A model generated the notes under the pieces. It was not told the DNA's origin. It was given only the letters and a program-made list of their open reading frames with translations, and ran no database searches. Shown here in pieces: positions 45,766 to 56,249 of a stretch of 64,000 nt of DNA. Source of the stretch: Arsenicicoccus piscis (lineage in GTDB: Bacteria; Actinomycetota; Actinomycetes; Actinomycetales; Dermatophilaceae); assembly GCF_022568835.1 (NCBI RefSeq), contig NZ_JAKZHV010000009.1:1-64000 (forward strand). The letters are read 5' to 3'. The translations under genes and the position numbers were made by a program. Within the stretch, counting starts at the first letter, position 1, and each line of letters begins with the position of its first letter.

Positions 45766-47004
45766 TCAGCCGGTGATCGCGGTGCGCAGCTGGGCGACCA
45801 GCCAGCGCACGTCGTCCTCGGTGACGGTGAGCGGGGGAGCGATGCGCACGGTCGATCCGTGCGTGTCCTTCATCAGCACGCCGAGCGGGACCAGCCGCTC
45901 GCACAGCTCGCGCCCGCTCATCAGGGCGGGGTCGACGTCGACGCCGGCCCACAGGCCGCGGCAGCGGTAGGCCAGGACCCCGTGACCGACCAAGGTGGCC
46001 AGCTCGGCGTCCAGCACCGCCCCGAGCCGGGCGGCGCGCTCCTGCCACACCCCGGTCGACAGCATCCGGACCACCTGGTGGCCGACGGCCGCGGCGAGCG
46101 GGTTGCCGCCGAAGGTCGACCCGTGCGATCCGGGGGTGATGACGTCCATGACGTCGCGGTCGGCCGCGATGGCCGACACCGGGACGATGCCGCCACCGAG
46201 CGCCTTGCCGAGGATGTAGACGTCCGGCACGACCCCCACGAGGTCGCACGCGAAGGTGCGGCCGGTGCGGCCGAGCCCGGACTGGATCTCGTCGGCCATC
46301 AGCAGCACCTGGCGCTCGTCGCACAGCGCCCGTAGACCGGGCAGGAAGTCCGCGGGCGGGACCACCACGCCGCCCTCGCCCTGGATCGGCTCGACGAGCA
46401 CCGCGACGACCGTGCCGAGGGCGTCGATGGCGTCGCGGCAGGCGGCGAGGTCGCCGTAGGGCACGACCTGGAAGCCGGGGGTGTAGGGCCCGAAGCCGGA
46501 GCGGGCGTCCTCGTCGGTCGAGAAGGACACGATGGTGGTGGTGCGGCCGTGGAAGTTGCCGTCCATCACGAGGATGGTCGCGCGGTTCTCCGGCACGCCC
46601 TTGACCTGGTAACCCCACCGGCGGGCGACCTTGAGCGCCGTCTCGACGGCCTCGGCCCCGGTGTTCATCGGCAGCACCTTGTCCTTGCCGGTGAGCTGGG
46701 CGAGGGCCTCGCAGAACGGCCCCAGCTGGTCGTTGTAGAACGCCCGGCTCGTCAGCGTGATCCGCTCCAGCTGGGTGCGCGCGGCCTCGAGCAGCTCGGG
46801 GTTGCCGTGGCCGAAGTTGAGCGCCGAGTAGCCGGCCAGCGCGTCGAGGTAGCGGTGACCGTCGACGTCGGTGACCCAGGCGCCCTCACCGGTCGCCAGC
46901 ACCACGGGCAGCGGGTGGTAGTTGCTCGCGCCGTACTCCTCGGCGAGCTCGATCTGGTCGGCGGTCGCCCGGCTGACGGGCAAGGTGGTGTGGTCGTGGC
47001 TCAT
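45766..47004 (-). CDS. rocD: Ornithine--oxo-acid aminotransferase
   Basis: A class III PLP aminotransferase of 412 residues that converts ornithine and 2-oxoglutarate to glutamate semialdehyde and glutamate. The N-terminal signature EYGASNYHPLPVVL is specific to ornithine aminotransferases. PLP is bound by the lysine in YILGKALGGGIVPVSA, with the conserved DEIQSGLGRTG ahead of it. GSHGSTFGGNPLAAAV closes the active site. The gene sits between ctaA and an ABC exporter, a block that is uninterrupted in mycobacteria. It has its own upstream array of repeated boxes. No arginine-degradation genes adjoin it. Confidence 0.93.
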   Translation of the reverse strand: MSHDHTTLPVSRATADQIELAEEYGASNYHPLPVVLATGEGAWVTDVDGHRYLDALAGYSALNFGHGNPELLEAARTQLERITLTSRAFYNDQLGPFCEALAQLTGKDKVLPMNTGAEAVETALKVARRWGYQVKGVPENRATILVMDGNFHGRTTTIVSFSTDEDARSGFGPYTPGFQVVPYGDLAACRDAIDALGTVVAVLVEPIQGEGGVVVPPADFLPGLRALCDERQVLLMADEIQSGLGRTGRTFACDLVGVVPDVYILGKALGGGIVPVSAIAADRDVMDVITPGSHGSTFGGNPLAAAVGHQVVRMLSTGVWQERAARLGAVLDAELATLVGHGVLAYRCRGLWAGVDVDPALMSGRELCERLVPLGVLMKDTHGSTVRIAPPLTVTEDDVRWLVAQLRTAITG

Positions 47005-47083
47005 CGCCGGCTCCTTCGGTCGCAGGGCACGCGCAGCGCACGTGGACTGCCTCCATCATCGACCAGCGTCGCGACGCGCACCA

Positions 47084-47132
47084 TGCTCGATCTGGTGCTC
47101 GATCTGTCGATCTGTTGCGCACATCGAGCACC
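47084..47132 (-). promoter_or_regulatory. Array of TGCTCGAT boxes upstream of rocD
   Basis: TGCTCGATCTG occurs at 47084-47094 and 47096-47106, and a shorter TCGATCTG at 47107-47114. The second copy, as GGTGCTCGAT (47094-47103), is the left arm of a perfect ten-base inverted repeat completed by ATCGAGCACC (47123-47132). Such mixed direct and inverted boxes are typical of Lrp/AsnC-type or multi-dimer regulators. Confidence 0.5.
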
Positions 47133-47155
47133 CGGCTCGACACGATGAGCAACGA

Positions 47156-47899
47156 TCAGTCGGACCAGCGGAACAGCCGGCGCGCGAGCGCACCGAGCAC
47201 GAGCGTCCAGCCGGCCAGCACGAGCAGGGCGCGAAGGTCTACGCCACCGTGCTCGAACGCGGCGCGGAAGCCGTCGCCGAGGGCGGCCGTGGGCAGGAAG
47301 GAGATGACCGTCGACCAGGGGCCGGGGAAGCTCGTGGCTGGCAGCACCACGCCGCCGAGGCCGAGCAGCAGCACCCACACCAGGTTGGCGAGCGCCAGGG
47401 TCGCCTCGGCCCGCATCGTCCCGGCGAAGAGCATGGCGAGGGCGACGAAGCAGGCGGTGCCGAGCAACCAGAACAGCACGAACGGCAGCACGCCGATCGC
47501 CGACGGGTGCCAGCCGAGCGCGAGACCGAGGGCCATCAGGACGACCAGCTGGATCGCCTCGACGACGAGCACGGCGAGCACCCGACCCGACAGCAGCCCG
47601 CTGCGCCCGAGCGGGGTGACCCCGAGCAGGCGCAGGACGCCGTAGCGCCGGTCGAAGCCGGTCGAGATGGCCTGCCCGGTGAACGCCGTGCTGAGCACCG
47701 CGAGCGCGAGGACGCCCGGCGTCACCACGTCGACCCGGCGGCCGGCGAGCTCGGGGAACGGGGCGAAGACCCCCGCGACCAGCGCGAGCGCGGGCAGCAC
47801 CATCGAGACGATCAGCTGCTCACCGTTGCGCAGCAGCGTGCCGGTGTCGAACCTGGCCTGGGCGAGGACCCGTCGCGTGGGGGTGGCGGGCGCGCTCAT
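47156..47899 (-). CDS. ABC-2 type transporter permease
   Basis: A 247-residue membrane protein with six hydrophobic helices and the ABC-2 topology. The N-terminal region VLAQARFDTGTLLRNGEQL is a conserved amphipathic start, and FDRRYGVLRLLGVTPL is the usual cytoplasmic loop. It is coupled to the ATPase gene by an ATGA overlap. The same pair stands upstream of sufR in mycobacteria (Rv1457c/Rv1458c); its substrate is unknown. Confidence 0.9.
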   Translation of the reverse strand: MSAPATPTRRVLAQARFDTGTLLRNGEQLIVSMVLPALALVAGVFAPFPELAGRRVDVVTPGVLALAVLSTAFTGQAISTGFDRRYGVLRLLGVTPLGRSGLLSGRVLAVLVVEAIQLVVLMALGLALGWHPSAIGVLPFVLFWLLGTACFVALAMLFAGTMRAEATLALANLVWVLLLGLGGVVLPATSFPGPWSTVISFLPTAALGDGFRAAFEHGGVDLRALLVLAGWTLVLGALARRLFRWSD

Positions 47900-48609
47900 C
47901 GGGTCTGCTCCTTCGTGGTGACGGCGAAGTAGACGTCCTCGAGCCGGCCGCCGCCGACCACCTCGGCCAGCGACCCCTCGGCCGCGACCCGGCCGTGGGC
48001 GATGACGACCACGTCGTCGGCCAGCCGCTCGGCCTCCTCGAACGAGTGGGTGGTCACGACCACGGCGGCACCGCGGTCGCGCCACTCGCGCACCAGCGAC
48101 CAGACGTCGAGCCGCGCGTGCGGGTCCAGCCCGGCAGTGGGCTCGTCGAGGAACAGCACGTCGGGGTCGCCCACGAGGGCGGCGGCGAGCGCCACCCGCT
48201 GGCGCTGTCCGCCGGAGAGGCGGCGCACCGTCGTGCCGGCGAAGGCGTCGATCCCGAGCCGGTGGGCCAGCTCGGTGACGTCCAGGGGATCGGCGTAGAG
48301 CGCGGCGAGGTGGCGCAGCAGCCGGATCGGCTTGGCGCCGTTGGGCAGGCCGCCGTCCTGCAGCATGACGCCCACGCGGGCGCGGTGCTCCGGGGACGCG
48401 TCCCACGGGTCGACGCCGAGGACCTCGGCGACGCCGGCGTCCGGACGCTGCAGGCCCTCGAGGATCTCCATGGTCGTGGTCTTGCCGGCGCCGTTGGGGC
48501 CAAGGACCGCGGTCACCCGGCCGAGATGGGCCGACCAGGACATCGCGTCGACGGCACGGACGCTGCCGAAGCGCTTGGACAGCTCACGGACCCGGACGGC
48601 TTCACTCAC
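47896..48609 (-). CDS. ABC transporter ATP-binding protein
   Basis: A 237-residue ATPase. Walker A is GPNGAGKTTT, the signature LSGGQRQRVALAAAL, Walker B VLFLDEPTAGLD, and the H-loop VVTTHS. It drives the adjacent ABC-2 permease, probably as an exporter. The start is GTG 48609, eight bases after a TAGACT -10 box; longer in-frame starts would run through the promoter and into the sufR control region. It is divergent from sufR across about 150 bp. Confidence 0.93.
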   Translation of the reverse strand: MSEAVRVRELSKRFGSVRAVDAMSWSAHLGRVTAVLGPNGAGKTTTMEILEGLQRPDAGVAEVLGVDPWDASPEHRARVGVMLQDGGLPNGAKPIRLLRHLAALYADPLDVTELAHRLGIDAFAGTTVRRLSGGQRQRVALAAALVGDPDVLFLDEPTAGLDPHARLDVWSLVREWRDRGAAVVVTTHSFEEAERLADDVVVIAHGRVAAEGSLAEVVGGGRLEDVYFAVTTKEQTR

Positions 48610-48617
48610 GGTGTGGA

Positions 48618-48623
48618 AGTCTA
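48618..48623 (-). promoter_or_regulatory. -10 box of the ABC exporter operon
   Basis: TAGACT on the minus strand is eight bases before the GTG at 48609, so the leader would be at most one or two bases. Confidence 0.45.
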
Positions 48624-48681
48624 CGGGGCCAGGTCGCCGCCCCGACCGCCGGGTGGACCGACCCTCAGCGACCCCCAAGGT

Positions 48682-48718
48682 TTGCCCCACGGAATTACAC
48701 AAGGGTACTGTTGCTTAA
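48682..48718 (+). promoter_or_regulatory. suf operon promoter with candidate SufR operator
   Basis: TTGCCC (48682-48687) and TACTGT (48706-48711) form a -35/-10 pair with 18-bp spacing. The dyad TTA-N2-CAA-N8-TTG-N2-TAA spans 48695-48718 and covers the -10 box. SufR represses its own operon when it holds an Fe-S cluster, so this is the best operator candidate. Confidence 0.5.
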
Positions 48719-48761
48719 AGAAGACGAGCGCGTAGACCGAGCAGGCGAGGAGGCGAACGGC

Positions 48762-49502
48762 ATGGCATCGACCAGCACGGTAACGACCAGCACGGCAGCC
48801 CCTTCGAGCGCAGCCGCCGGCGCCGCTCCGAGCACGGCCGACCAGCGCACCCGGGCCCGGGTGCAGGCCGAGGTGTCCGAGCGCGGCCCGATCACGGCGG
48901 CCGAGCTGGCCGGGCTGCTCGGGCTGACCGCGACGGCCGTCCGGCGCCACCTCGACGCCCTGTCCGACGCGGGACTGATCGAGGAGCGCGACGCGGCCCG
49001 CAAGGGTCGGGGCCGTCCCGCCCGCGCCTACGTGCTCACCCCCGCCGGTCACCGGGCCCTGTCGACCAGCTACGACGACGTCGCCACCTCCGCGCTGCAC
49101 TTCCTGGCCGAGCAGGTCGGGCCGCAGGCCGTGCAGGCGTTCGCCCGCGAGCACGTCGCGGCGGTCGAGGACCGCTACCGCGAGCGGGTCCACGCCGCCG
49201 GTCCCGACGTGCGGGCCCGCGCCGAGGCGCTGGCGCAGGCACTGTCCGAGGACGGCTACGCTGCCTCGAGTCGTTCGCTGGACCTCCCGATCGCCGGCGT
49301 CGGCCTGCAGCTGTGCCAGGGGCACTGTCCGATGCAGCAGGTAGCGTCGGAGTTCCCCGAGTTCTGCGAGGCCGAGCGCGAGGTCTTCTCGCGACTGCTC
49401 GGCGTGCACGTGCAGCGACTCGCGACCCTCGCGGGCGGCGAGCACGTGTGCACCACCTTCGTCCCGACCACCAACCCCTCCACCGAAAGGCCTTCACGAT
49501 GA
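48762..49502 (+). CDS. sufR: Fe-S-sensing transcriptional regulator SufR
   Basis: A 246-residue repressor of the suf operon. Residues 35-100 are a winged helix ([26 protein letters not shown]). The C-terminal part has the cluster cysteines: CQGHC, EFC and HVC. The first 30 residues are Ser/Thr/Ala-rich and disordered. ATG 48762 follows GAGGAGG at eight bases and is preferred over the earlier in-frame TTG near 48711, which lies in the promoter. The stop overlaps the sufB ATG (ATGA), so repressor and assembly genes are co-translated. Confidence 0.92.
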   Translation: MASTSTVTTSTAAPSSAAAGAAPSTADQRTRARVQAEVSERGPITAAELAGLLGLTATAVRRHLDALSDAGLIEERDAARKGRGRPARAYVLTPAGHRALSTSYDDVATSALHFLAEQVGPQAVQAFAREHVAAVEDRYRERVHAAGPDVRARAEALAQALSEDGYAASSRSLDLPIAGVGLQLCQGHCPMQQVASEFPEFCEAEREVFSRLLGVHVQRLATLAGGEHVCTTFVPTTNPSTERPSR

Positions 49503-50917
49503 GCACCATCGAGGAACTCAATCCTGGTCTGAAGGGCCTCGGCCGTTATGAGTACGGTTGGGCCGACAGCGATGTCGCCGGTTCGGCCGCCAAGCGCGGC
49601 CTGTCCGACGAGGTCGTCCTGGACATCTCCCGCCGCAAGGACGAGCCGCAGTGGATGACCGACCTGCGGCTGAAGTCGCTGCGTCTGTTCGACAAGAAGC
49701 CGATGCCCACCTGGGGCTCGGACCTGTCCGGCATCGACTTCCAGAACATCAAGTACTTCGTGAAGTCGACCGAGAAGCAGGCCACCACCTGGGACGAGCT
49801 GCCCGAGGACATCAAGGCGACCTACGACAAGCTCGGCATCCCCGAGGCCGAGAAGCAGCGGCTCATCGCCGGTGTCGCCGCGCAGTACGAGTCGGAGGTC
49901 GTCTACCACCAGATCCGCAAGGACCTGGAGGAGAAGGGCGTCATCTTCGTCGACACCGACACCGGTCTGCGTGAGTACCCGGAGCTGTTCAAGGAGTACT
50001 TCGCCACCGTCATCCCGGCCGGCGACAACAAGTTCGCCTCGCTGAACACCGCTGTGTGGTCGGGTGGTTCGTTCATCTACGTCCCGCCGGGCGTCCACGT
50101 CGACATCCCGCTGCAGGCCTACTTCCGGATCAACACCGAGAACATGGGCCAGTTCGAGCGGACGCTGATCATCGCCGACGAGGGCTCCTACGTGCACTAC
50201 GTCGAGGGCTGCACCGCGCCGATCTACAAGTCCGACTCGCTGCACTCCGCGGTCGTCGAGATCGTCGTGAAGAAGAACGCCCGGGTGCGCTACACGACCA
50301 TCCAGAACTGGTCCAACAACGTCTACAACCTCGTCACCAAGCGCGCGACCTGCGCCGAGGGCGCGACGATGGAGTGGATCGACGGCAACATCGGGTCCAA
50401 GGTGACCATGAAGTACCCCGCCGTCTTCCTGCTCGGCGAGCACGCCAAGGGCGAGACGCTGTCCATCGCCTTCGCGGGCGAGGGCCAGCACCAGGACGCC
50501 GGCTCCAAGATGGTCCACGCCGCCCCCTACACGTCCAGCTCGATCGTCTCCAAGTCGGTAGCCCGTGGTGGCGGTCGCACGTCCTACCGCGGCCTGGTCC
50601 AGATCAACGAGGGTGCGCACCACAGCAAGTCCAACGTGCGCTGCGACGCCCTGCTGGTCGACGACATCAGCCGCTCGGACACCTATCCCTACGTCGACGT
50701 CCGCGAGGACGACGTGCAGATGGGTCACGAGGCGACCGTGTCGCGGGTCAGCGACGACCAGCTGTTCTACCTGATGTCGCGCGGGATGACCGAGGAGGAG
50801 GCCATGGCGATGATCGTGCGTGGCTTCGTCGAGCCGATCGCCCGTGAGCTGCCCATGGAGTACGCCCTCGAGCTGAACCGCCTCATCGAGCTGCAGATGG
50901 AAGGAGCCGTCGGCTGA
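49499..50917 (+). CDS. sufB: Fe-S cluster assembly protein SufB
   Basis: The 472-residue scaffold subunit of the SufBCD complex on which Fe-S clusters form. Conserved segments include [31 protein letters not shown] and [20 protein letters not shown]-type core (here [15 protein letters not shown]). The C-terminal [12 protein letters not shown] is standard. Unlike mycobacterial SufB it has no intein; the reading frame is continuous. The stop and the sufD ATG overlap by one base (TGATG). Confidence 0.96.
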   Translation: MSTIEELNPGLKGLGRYEYGWADSDVAGSAAKRGLSDEVVLDISRRKDEPQWMTDLRLKSLRLFDKKPMPTWGSDLSGIDFQNIKYFVKSTEKQATTWDELPEDIKATYDKLGIPEAEKQRLIAGVAAQYESEVVYHQIRKDLEEKGVIFVDTDTGLREYPELFKEYFATVIPAGDNKFASLNTAVWSGGSFIYVPPGVHVDIPLQAYFRINTENMGQFERTLIIADEGSYVHYVEGCTAPIYKSDSLHSAVVEIVVKKNARVRYTTIQNWSNNVYNLVTKRATCAEGATMEWIDGNIGSKVTMKYPAVFLLGEHAKGETLSIAFAGEGQHQDAGSKMVHAAPYTSSSIVSKSVARGGGRTSYRGLVQINEGAHHSKSNVRCDALLVDDISRSDTYPYVDVREDDVQMGHEATVSRVSDDQLFYLMSRGMTEEEAMAMIVRGFVEPIARELPMEYALELNRLIELQMEGAVG

Positions 50918-52173
50918 TGGCCGTCGAACTCAAGAAGCCCCCGGTCGCCGGGGGCGTCACCCCGCTGGCCACCAAGAAGCCCGGCGCCGACCAGGCCCAC
51001 ACGGACTCCGGCGCGACCTTCGTGCCCGACCAGTCGCGCGCCGAGCGCACCCGCTCGTTCGACCTGGACGCGTTCCCGGTGCCGAACGGTCGCGAGGAGG
51101 ACTGGCGGTTCACCCCGGTCAAGGAGCTCGCGGACCTGTTCCAGCCGGCTCCGACCGAGGGAGAGAAGTACCGCCAGGACGTCAACGCGCCGGCCGGCGT
51201 CAAGACGTCGAAGGTCCCCGCCGACGACGAGCGGCTCGGCCAGGTCGGCACCCCGGGCGACCGGGCTGCGGCCGTCGCGTGGAACGCCAAGGACCAGGCG
51301 ACGATCGTCAAGATCCCGTCCGGCACCGAGCTGGGCGAGGCCGTCCGCGTCGTGCTCACCGCGAGCGACGAGGCGCGCATCAACCGGCACGTCCTGATCG
51401 AGGCCGGTCACCACAGCAAGGCCATCGTGGCGCTCACCCACGAGGGCTCGGCGCGCCTCACTGGCAACGTCGAGATCTCCGCCGGCGACGGCGCCGACCT
51501 CACCGTGGTGACCATCCAGGAGTGGGACGACGAGGCGGTCCAGCTGGACCAACACGACATCCTGGTCGGGCGTGACGCTCGGGTGCGCCACATCGCGATC
51601 ACGTTGGGCGGCAAGGTCGTTCGGCTCAGCACCAACGTCCGCTACGCCGGCCCCGGCGGCAGCGTCGAGTGCCTCGGCGTCTACTTCACCGACGCCGGTC
51701 AGCACCAGGAGCACCGCCTGTTCGTCGACCACGAGCCGGTCCACTGCACCTCCAACGTCGAGTACCGCGGTGCCCTGCAGGGCGACGGCGCGCACTCGGT
51801 GTGGGTCGGCGACGTGCTGATCCGCGCGGCGGCGCACGCCACGGACACCTACGAGCTCAACCGCAACCTGGTCCTCACCGACGGCGCCCGCGCCGACTCG
51901 GTGCCCAACCTGGAGATCGAGACCGGCGAGATCGTCGGCGCCGGCCACGCCTCCGCGACCGGCCGGTTCGACGACGAGCAGCTGTTCTACCTGCAGGCGC
52001 GCGGCATCCCTGAGCACGAGGCCCGGCGTCTCGTGGTGCACGGCTTCTTCGCCGGCATCATCAACCGGATCGGGCTGCCCGGCACCCAGGCCCACCTGAT
52101 GGCGCGCATCGAGAAGGAGCTCGCCGACTCGATCGACAGCGCCTTCGAGCCCGCGGCGGCGGCCACCCGATGA
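50917..52173 (+). CDS. sufD: Fe-S cluster assembly protein SufD
   Basis: The 418-residue partner of SufB. The beta-helix domain contains VRYAGPGGSVECLGVYF and FVDHEPVHCTSNVEYRGAL, and the C-terminal helical part FYLQARGIPEHEARRLVVHGF is shared with SufB. The N-terminal 45 residues are a variable linker. SufD is needed for iron entry into the complex. Coupled to sufB and overlapping the Rieske gene by four bases (ATGA). Confidence 0.95.
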   Translation: MAVELKKPPVAGGVTPLATKKPGADQAHTDSGATFVPDQSRAERTRSFDLDAFPVPNGREEDWRFTPVKELADLFQPAPTEGEKYRQDVNAPAGVKTSKVPADDERLGQVGTPGDRAAAVAWNAKDQATIVKIPSGTELGEAVRVVLTASDEARINRHVLIEAGHHSKAIVALTHEGSARLTGNVEISAGDGADLTVVTIQEWDDEAVQLDQHDILVGRDARVRHIAITLGGKVVRLSTNVRYAGPGGSVECLGVYFTDAGQHQEHRLFVDHEPVHCTSNVEYRGALQGDGAHSVWVGDVLIRAAAHATDTYELNRNLVLTDGARADSVPNLEIETGEIVGAGHASATGRFDDEQLFYLQARGIPEHEARRLVVHGFFAGIINRIGLPGTQAHLMARIEKELADSIDSAFEPAAAATR

Positions 52174-52508
52174 GCTTCGTCAAGGTCTGTCAGCTCGACG
52201 ACCTCGAGATCGGCGGGGTCCGCGCCGCCGAGGTCGACGGGGTCACCGTGGCGCTCGCGCGCACCGGTGAGCGGGAGGTCTACGCGATCAACGACACGTG
52301 CTCGCACGCGAACGTGTCGCTGTCCGAGGGCGAGGTCATCGGCTGCCTCGTCGAGTGCTGGCTGCACGGTTCGGAGTTCGACGTCCGCACCGGTGAGCCC
52401 AAGCAGCTGCCCGCCACCGTCCCGGTCGAGACCTACGCGATCCAGCTCGACGGAGACGACGTGCTCATCGACGTCGAAGCCGAGTCCAGCTTCCTCAAGG
52501 AGAACTGA
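52170..52508 (+). CDS. Rieske-type ferredoxin (non-haem iron oxygenase ferredoxin subunit)
   Basis: A 112-residue Rieske protein. The [2Fe-2S] ligands are C and H in DTCSHANVSL and C and H in ECWLHGSEFD. It resembles ring-hydroxylating dioxygenase ferredoxins but lies inside the suf operon between sufD and sufC, a position conserved in many actinobacteria. It may carry electrons for cluster assembly or be an early client; the role is unproven. Confidence 0.92.
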   Translation: MSFVKVCQLDDLEIGGVRAAEVDGVTVALARTGEREVYAINDTCSHANVSLSEGEVIGCLVECWLHGSEFDVRTGEPKQLPATVPVETYAIQLDGDDVLIDVEAESSFLKEN

Positions 52509-52514
52509 AACACC

Positions 52515-54683
<2,169 letters not shown>

Positions 54684-54684
<1 letters not shown>

Positions 54685-55160
54685 TGGACCTCTACCAGGA
54701 GCTCATCATCGAGCACTCGAAGCGGCCCCAGCACGCGGGGCTGCGCGACCCGTTCGACGCCGAGGTGCATCACGTCAACCCGACCTGCGGCGACGAGGTG
54801 ACGCTGCGCGTCAAGGTGGGGGAGTCCGGCGAGCTCGAGGACGTGTCCTACGACTCGATCGGCTGCTCCATCTCGGTGGCCTCTACCTCGGTCCTCGCCG
54901 AGGAGTGCATCGGCCACCCGCTGGAGGAGGTCTTCGAGACCTACAACGCGATGCGCTCGATGCTCACCAGCAAGGGCGCCGACCCGGGCGACGAGGAGGT
55001 CATCGGCGACGGTGTCGCGTTCTCCGGCGTCTCGCAGTACCCCGCGCGGGTCAAGTGCGCCCTGCTCGGCTGGTCGGCGATGCTGGACGCGCTGGCCCAG
55101 GCCGGCGTCGACATCTCGGCCACCAGCCACCCCGCCTCGACCTCGTCCACCACCGCCTGA
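54684..55160 (+). CDS. sufU: SUF sulfur-transfer protein SufU
   Basis: A 158-residue zinc-dependent sulfurtransferase that accepts persulfide from SufS. The zinc ligands are C35 and D37 (PTCGDEV), C61 (IGCSISVAS) and C125 (VKCALLGW). The start MDLYQELIIEHSKRP is standard. The C-terminal 20 residues are a Ser/Thr-rich tail. Confidence 0.95.
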
Positions 55161-55163
55161 GCT

Positions 55164-55191
55164 GCCTTCTCTGACCCGCCTTCTCTGACCC
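55164..55191 (+). repeat. 14-bp tandem duplication between sufU and sufT
   Basis: GCCTTCTCTGACCC is present twice without a gap (55164-55177 and 55178-55191), followed by a weaker third copy. It lies directly after the sufU stop. Confidence 0.7.
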
Positions 55192-55233
55192 GCCCGCCTA
55201 TCTGATCCGCTATCGCCTGAACGGGAGGACGCC

Positions 55234-55563
55234 ATGTCCGACACCACCACCACCCCGGTCAACGTCGCTGACGTCGAAGAGGCCATGCGCGACGTCGTCG
55301 ACCCCGAGCTGGGCATCAACGTCGTCGACCTCGGCCTGGTCTACGGCATCACGCTGGACCAGCAGACCAACGCGGTCATCGACATGACCCTCACCTCGGC
55401 GGCCTGTCCGCTGACCGACGTCATCGAGGACCAGACCGCGCAGGCGCTCGAGGGCGTCGTCGACAGCCACCGGATCAACTGGGTCTGGATGCCGCCGTGG
55501 GGCCCCGACAAGATCACCGAGGACGGCCGCGAGCAGCTGCGCGCGCTCGGCTTCAACGTCTGA
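55234..55563 (+). CDS. sufT: MIP18/DUF59 metal-sulfur cluster assembly factor (SufT-like)
   Basis: A 109-residue protein of the MIP18/PaaD family. Conserved features are VVDPELGINVVDLGLVYG and the reactive cysteine in LTSAACPLTDVIEDQ. Such factors help deliver Fe-S clusters to target enzymes. GGGAGG precedes the ATG. It closes the suf operon, 73 bp after sufU. The symbol follows the common naming; assignment to the SufT subgroup is by context. Confidence 0.9.
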   Translation: MSDTTTTPVNVADVEEAMRDVVDPELGINVVDLGLVYGITLDQQTNAVIDMTLTSAACPLTDVIEDQTAQALEGVVDSHRINWVWMPPWGPDKITEDGREQLRALGFNV

Positions 55564-55581
55564 TCCGTCGGCGACCCACCC

Positions 55582-56169
55582 GTGCACGCGCCGCGGATCT
55601 ACTACCTGACCCACCCGCAGGTCGAGATCGACCCGGATGTTCCGGTGCCCTCCTGGGTGCTGTCCGACGAGGGTCGACGGCGCGCTGCGACGCTGGCGGG
55701 GCGGCGCTTCCTGGACCACGCGAGCTCGGTGTGGTCGAGCACCGAGCCGAAGGCCGTGCAGACCGCCAAGCTGCTGCTCGCCGGGTCGCCGCTGCCGCGC
55801 CTCGAGGTCGAGGCGCTCGGTGAGAACGACCGCAGCGCAACGGGATTCCTGCCGCCGCCAGAGTTCGAAGAGGTCGTCGACGAGTTCTTCAAAAGGCCGG
55901 GGAAGTCCGTCCGGGGCTGGGAGAAGGCCAAGCACGCCCAGCGCCGCGTGGTCGCCGCGATCACCGACATCCTGGCGGACCCTCGAGCCGGCACCGGTGA
56001 CGTCGTGGTCGTCGGCCACGGCGGCGTGGGCACGCTGCTGATGACCGCGCTGCTCGACGTCACCATCGACCGGGCGCTGGACCAGCCGCAGCAGGGCTGC
56101 TACTTCGTCTTCGACCGCGAGACCCTGCGCGTGCGCAACACCTGGCGGCCGCTCGAGCGACTGCGCTGA
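55582..56169 (+). CDS. Histidine phosphatase superfamily protein
   Basis: A 195-residue protein with a phosphoglycerate-mutase-like fold. The usual RHG motif is replaced by LTHPQV: the nucleophilic histidine remains but the preceding arginine is threonine. The second arginine region is SSTEPKAVQTA with Glu and Lys instead of SxxxRA. The second histidine is retained in VVVGHGGVGTLL. Activity on phosphate esters is therefore uncertain. The GTG start is 18 bp after sufT on the same strand, so it may be read with the suf operon. Confidence 0.8.
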   Translation: MHAPRIYYLTHPQVEIDPDVPVPSWVLSDEGRRRAATLAGRRFLDHASSVWSSTEPKAVQTAKLLLAGSPLPRLEVEALGENDRSATGFLPPPEFEEVVDEFFKRPGKSVRGWEKAKHAQRRVVAAITDILADPRAGTGDVVVVGHGGVGTLLMTALLDVTIDRALDQPQQGCYFVFDRETLRVRNTWRPLERLR

Positions 56170-56191
56170 CCGGCTCTGGTCCTGCTCGTCG

Positions 56192-56249
56192 CGCCGGGCA
56201 CGCGTCGGCCGCGCGCGTCGACTCGGCGCCGACTCGGCGCCGCCCGGCG
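56192..56249. terminator. Bidirectional terminator between the histidine phosphatase and CDF genes
   Basis: CGCCGGGC (56192-56199) and GCCCGGCG (56242-56249) form a perfect eight-base-pair stem. The loop itself contains a duplicated GACTCGGCGCC. It fills the gap between two convergent genes. Confidence 0.5.

Noticed and set aside
49499-50917. Intein in sufB
   Set aside because: Mycobacterial sufB often carries one, but this frame is the normal 472 residues with no insertion.
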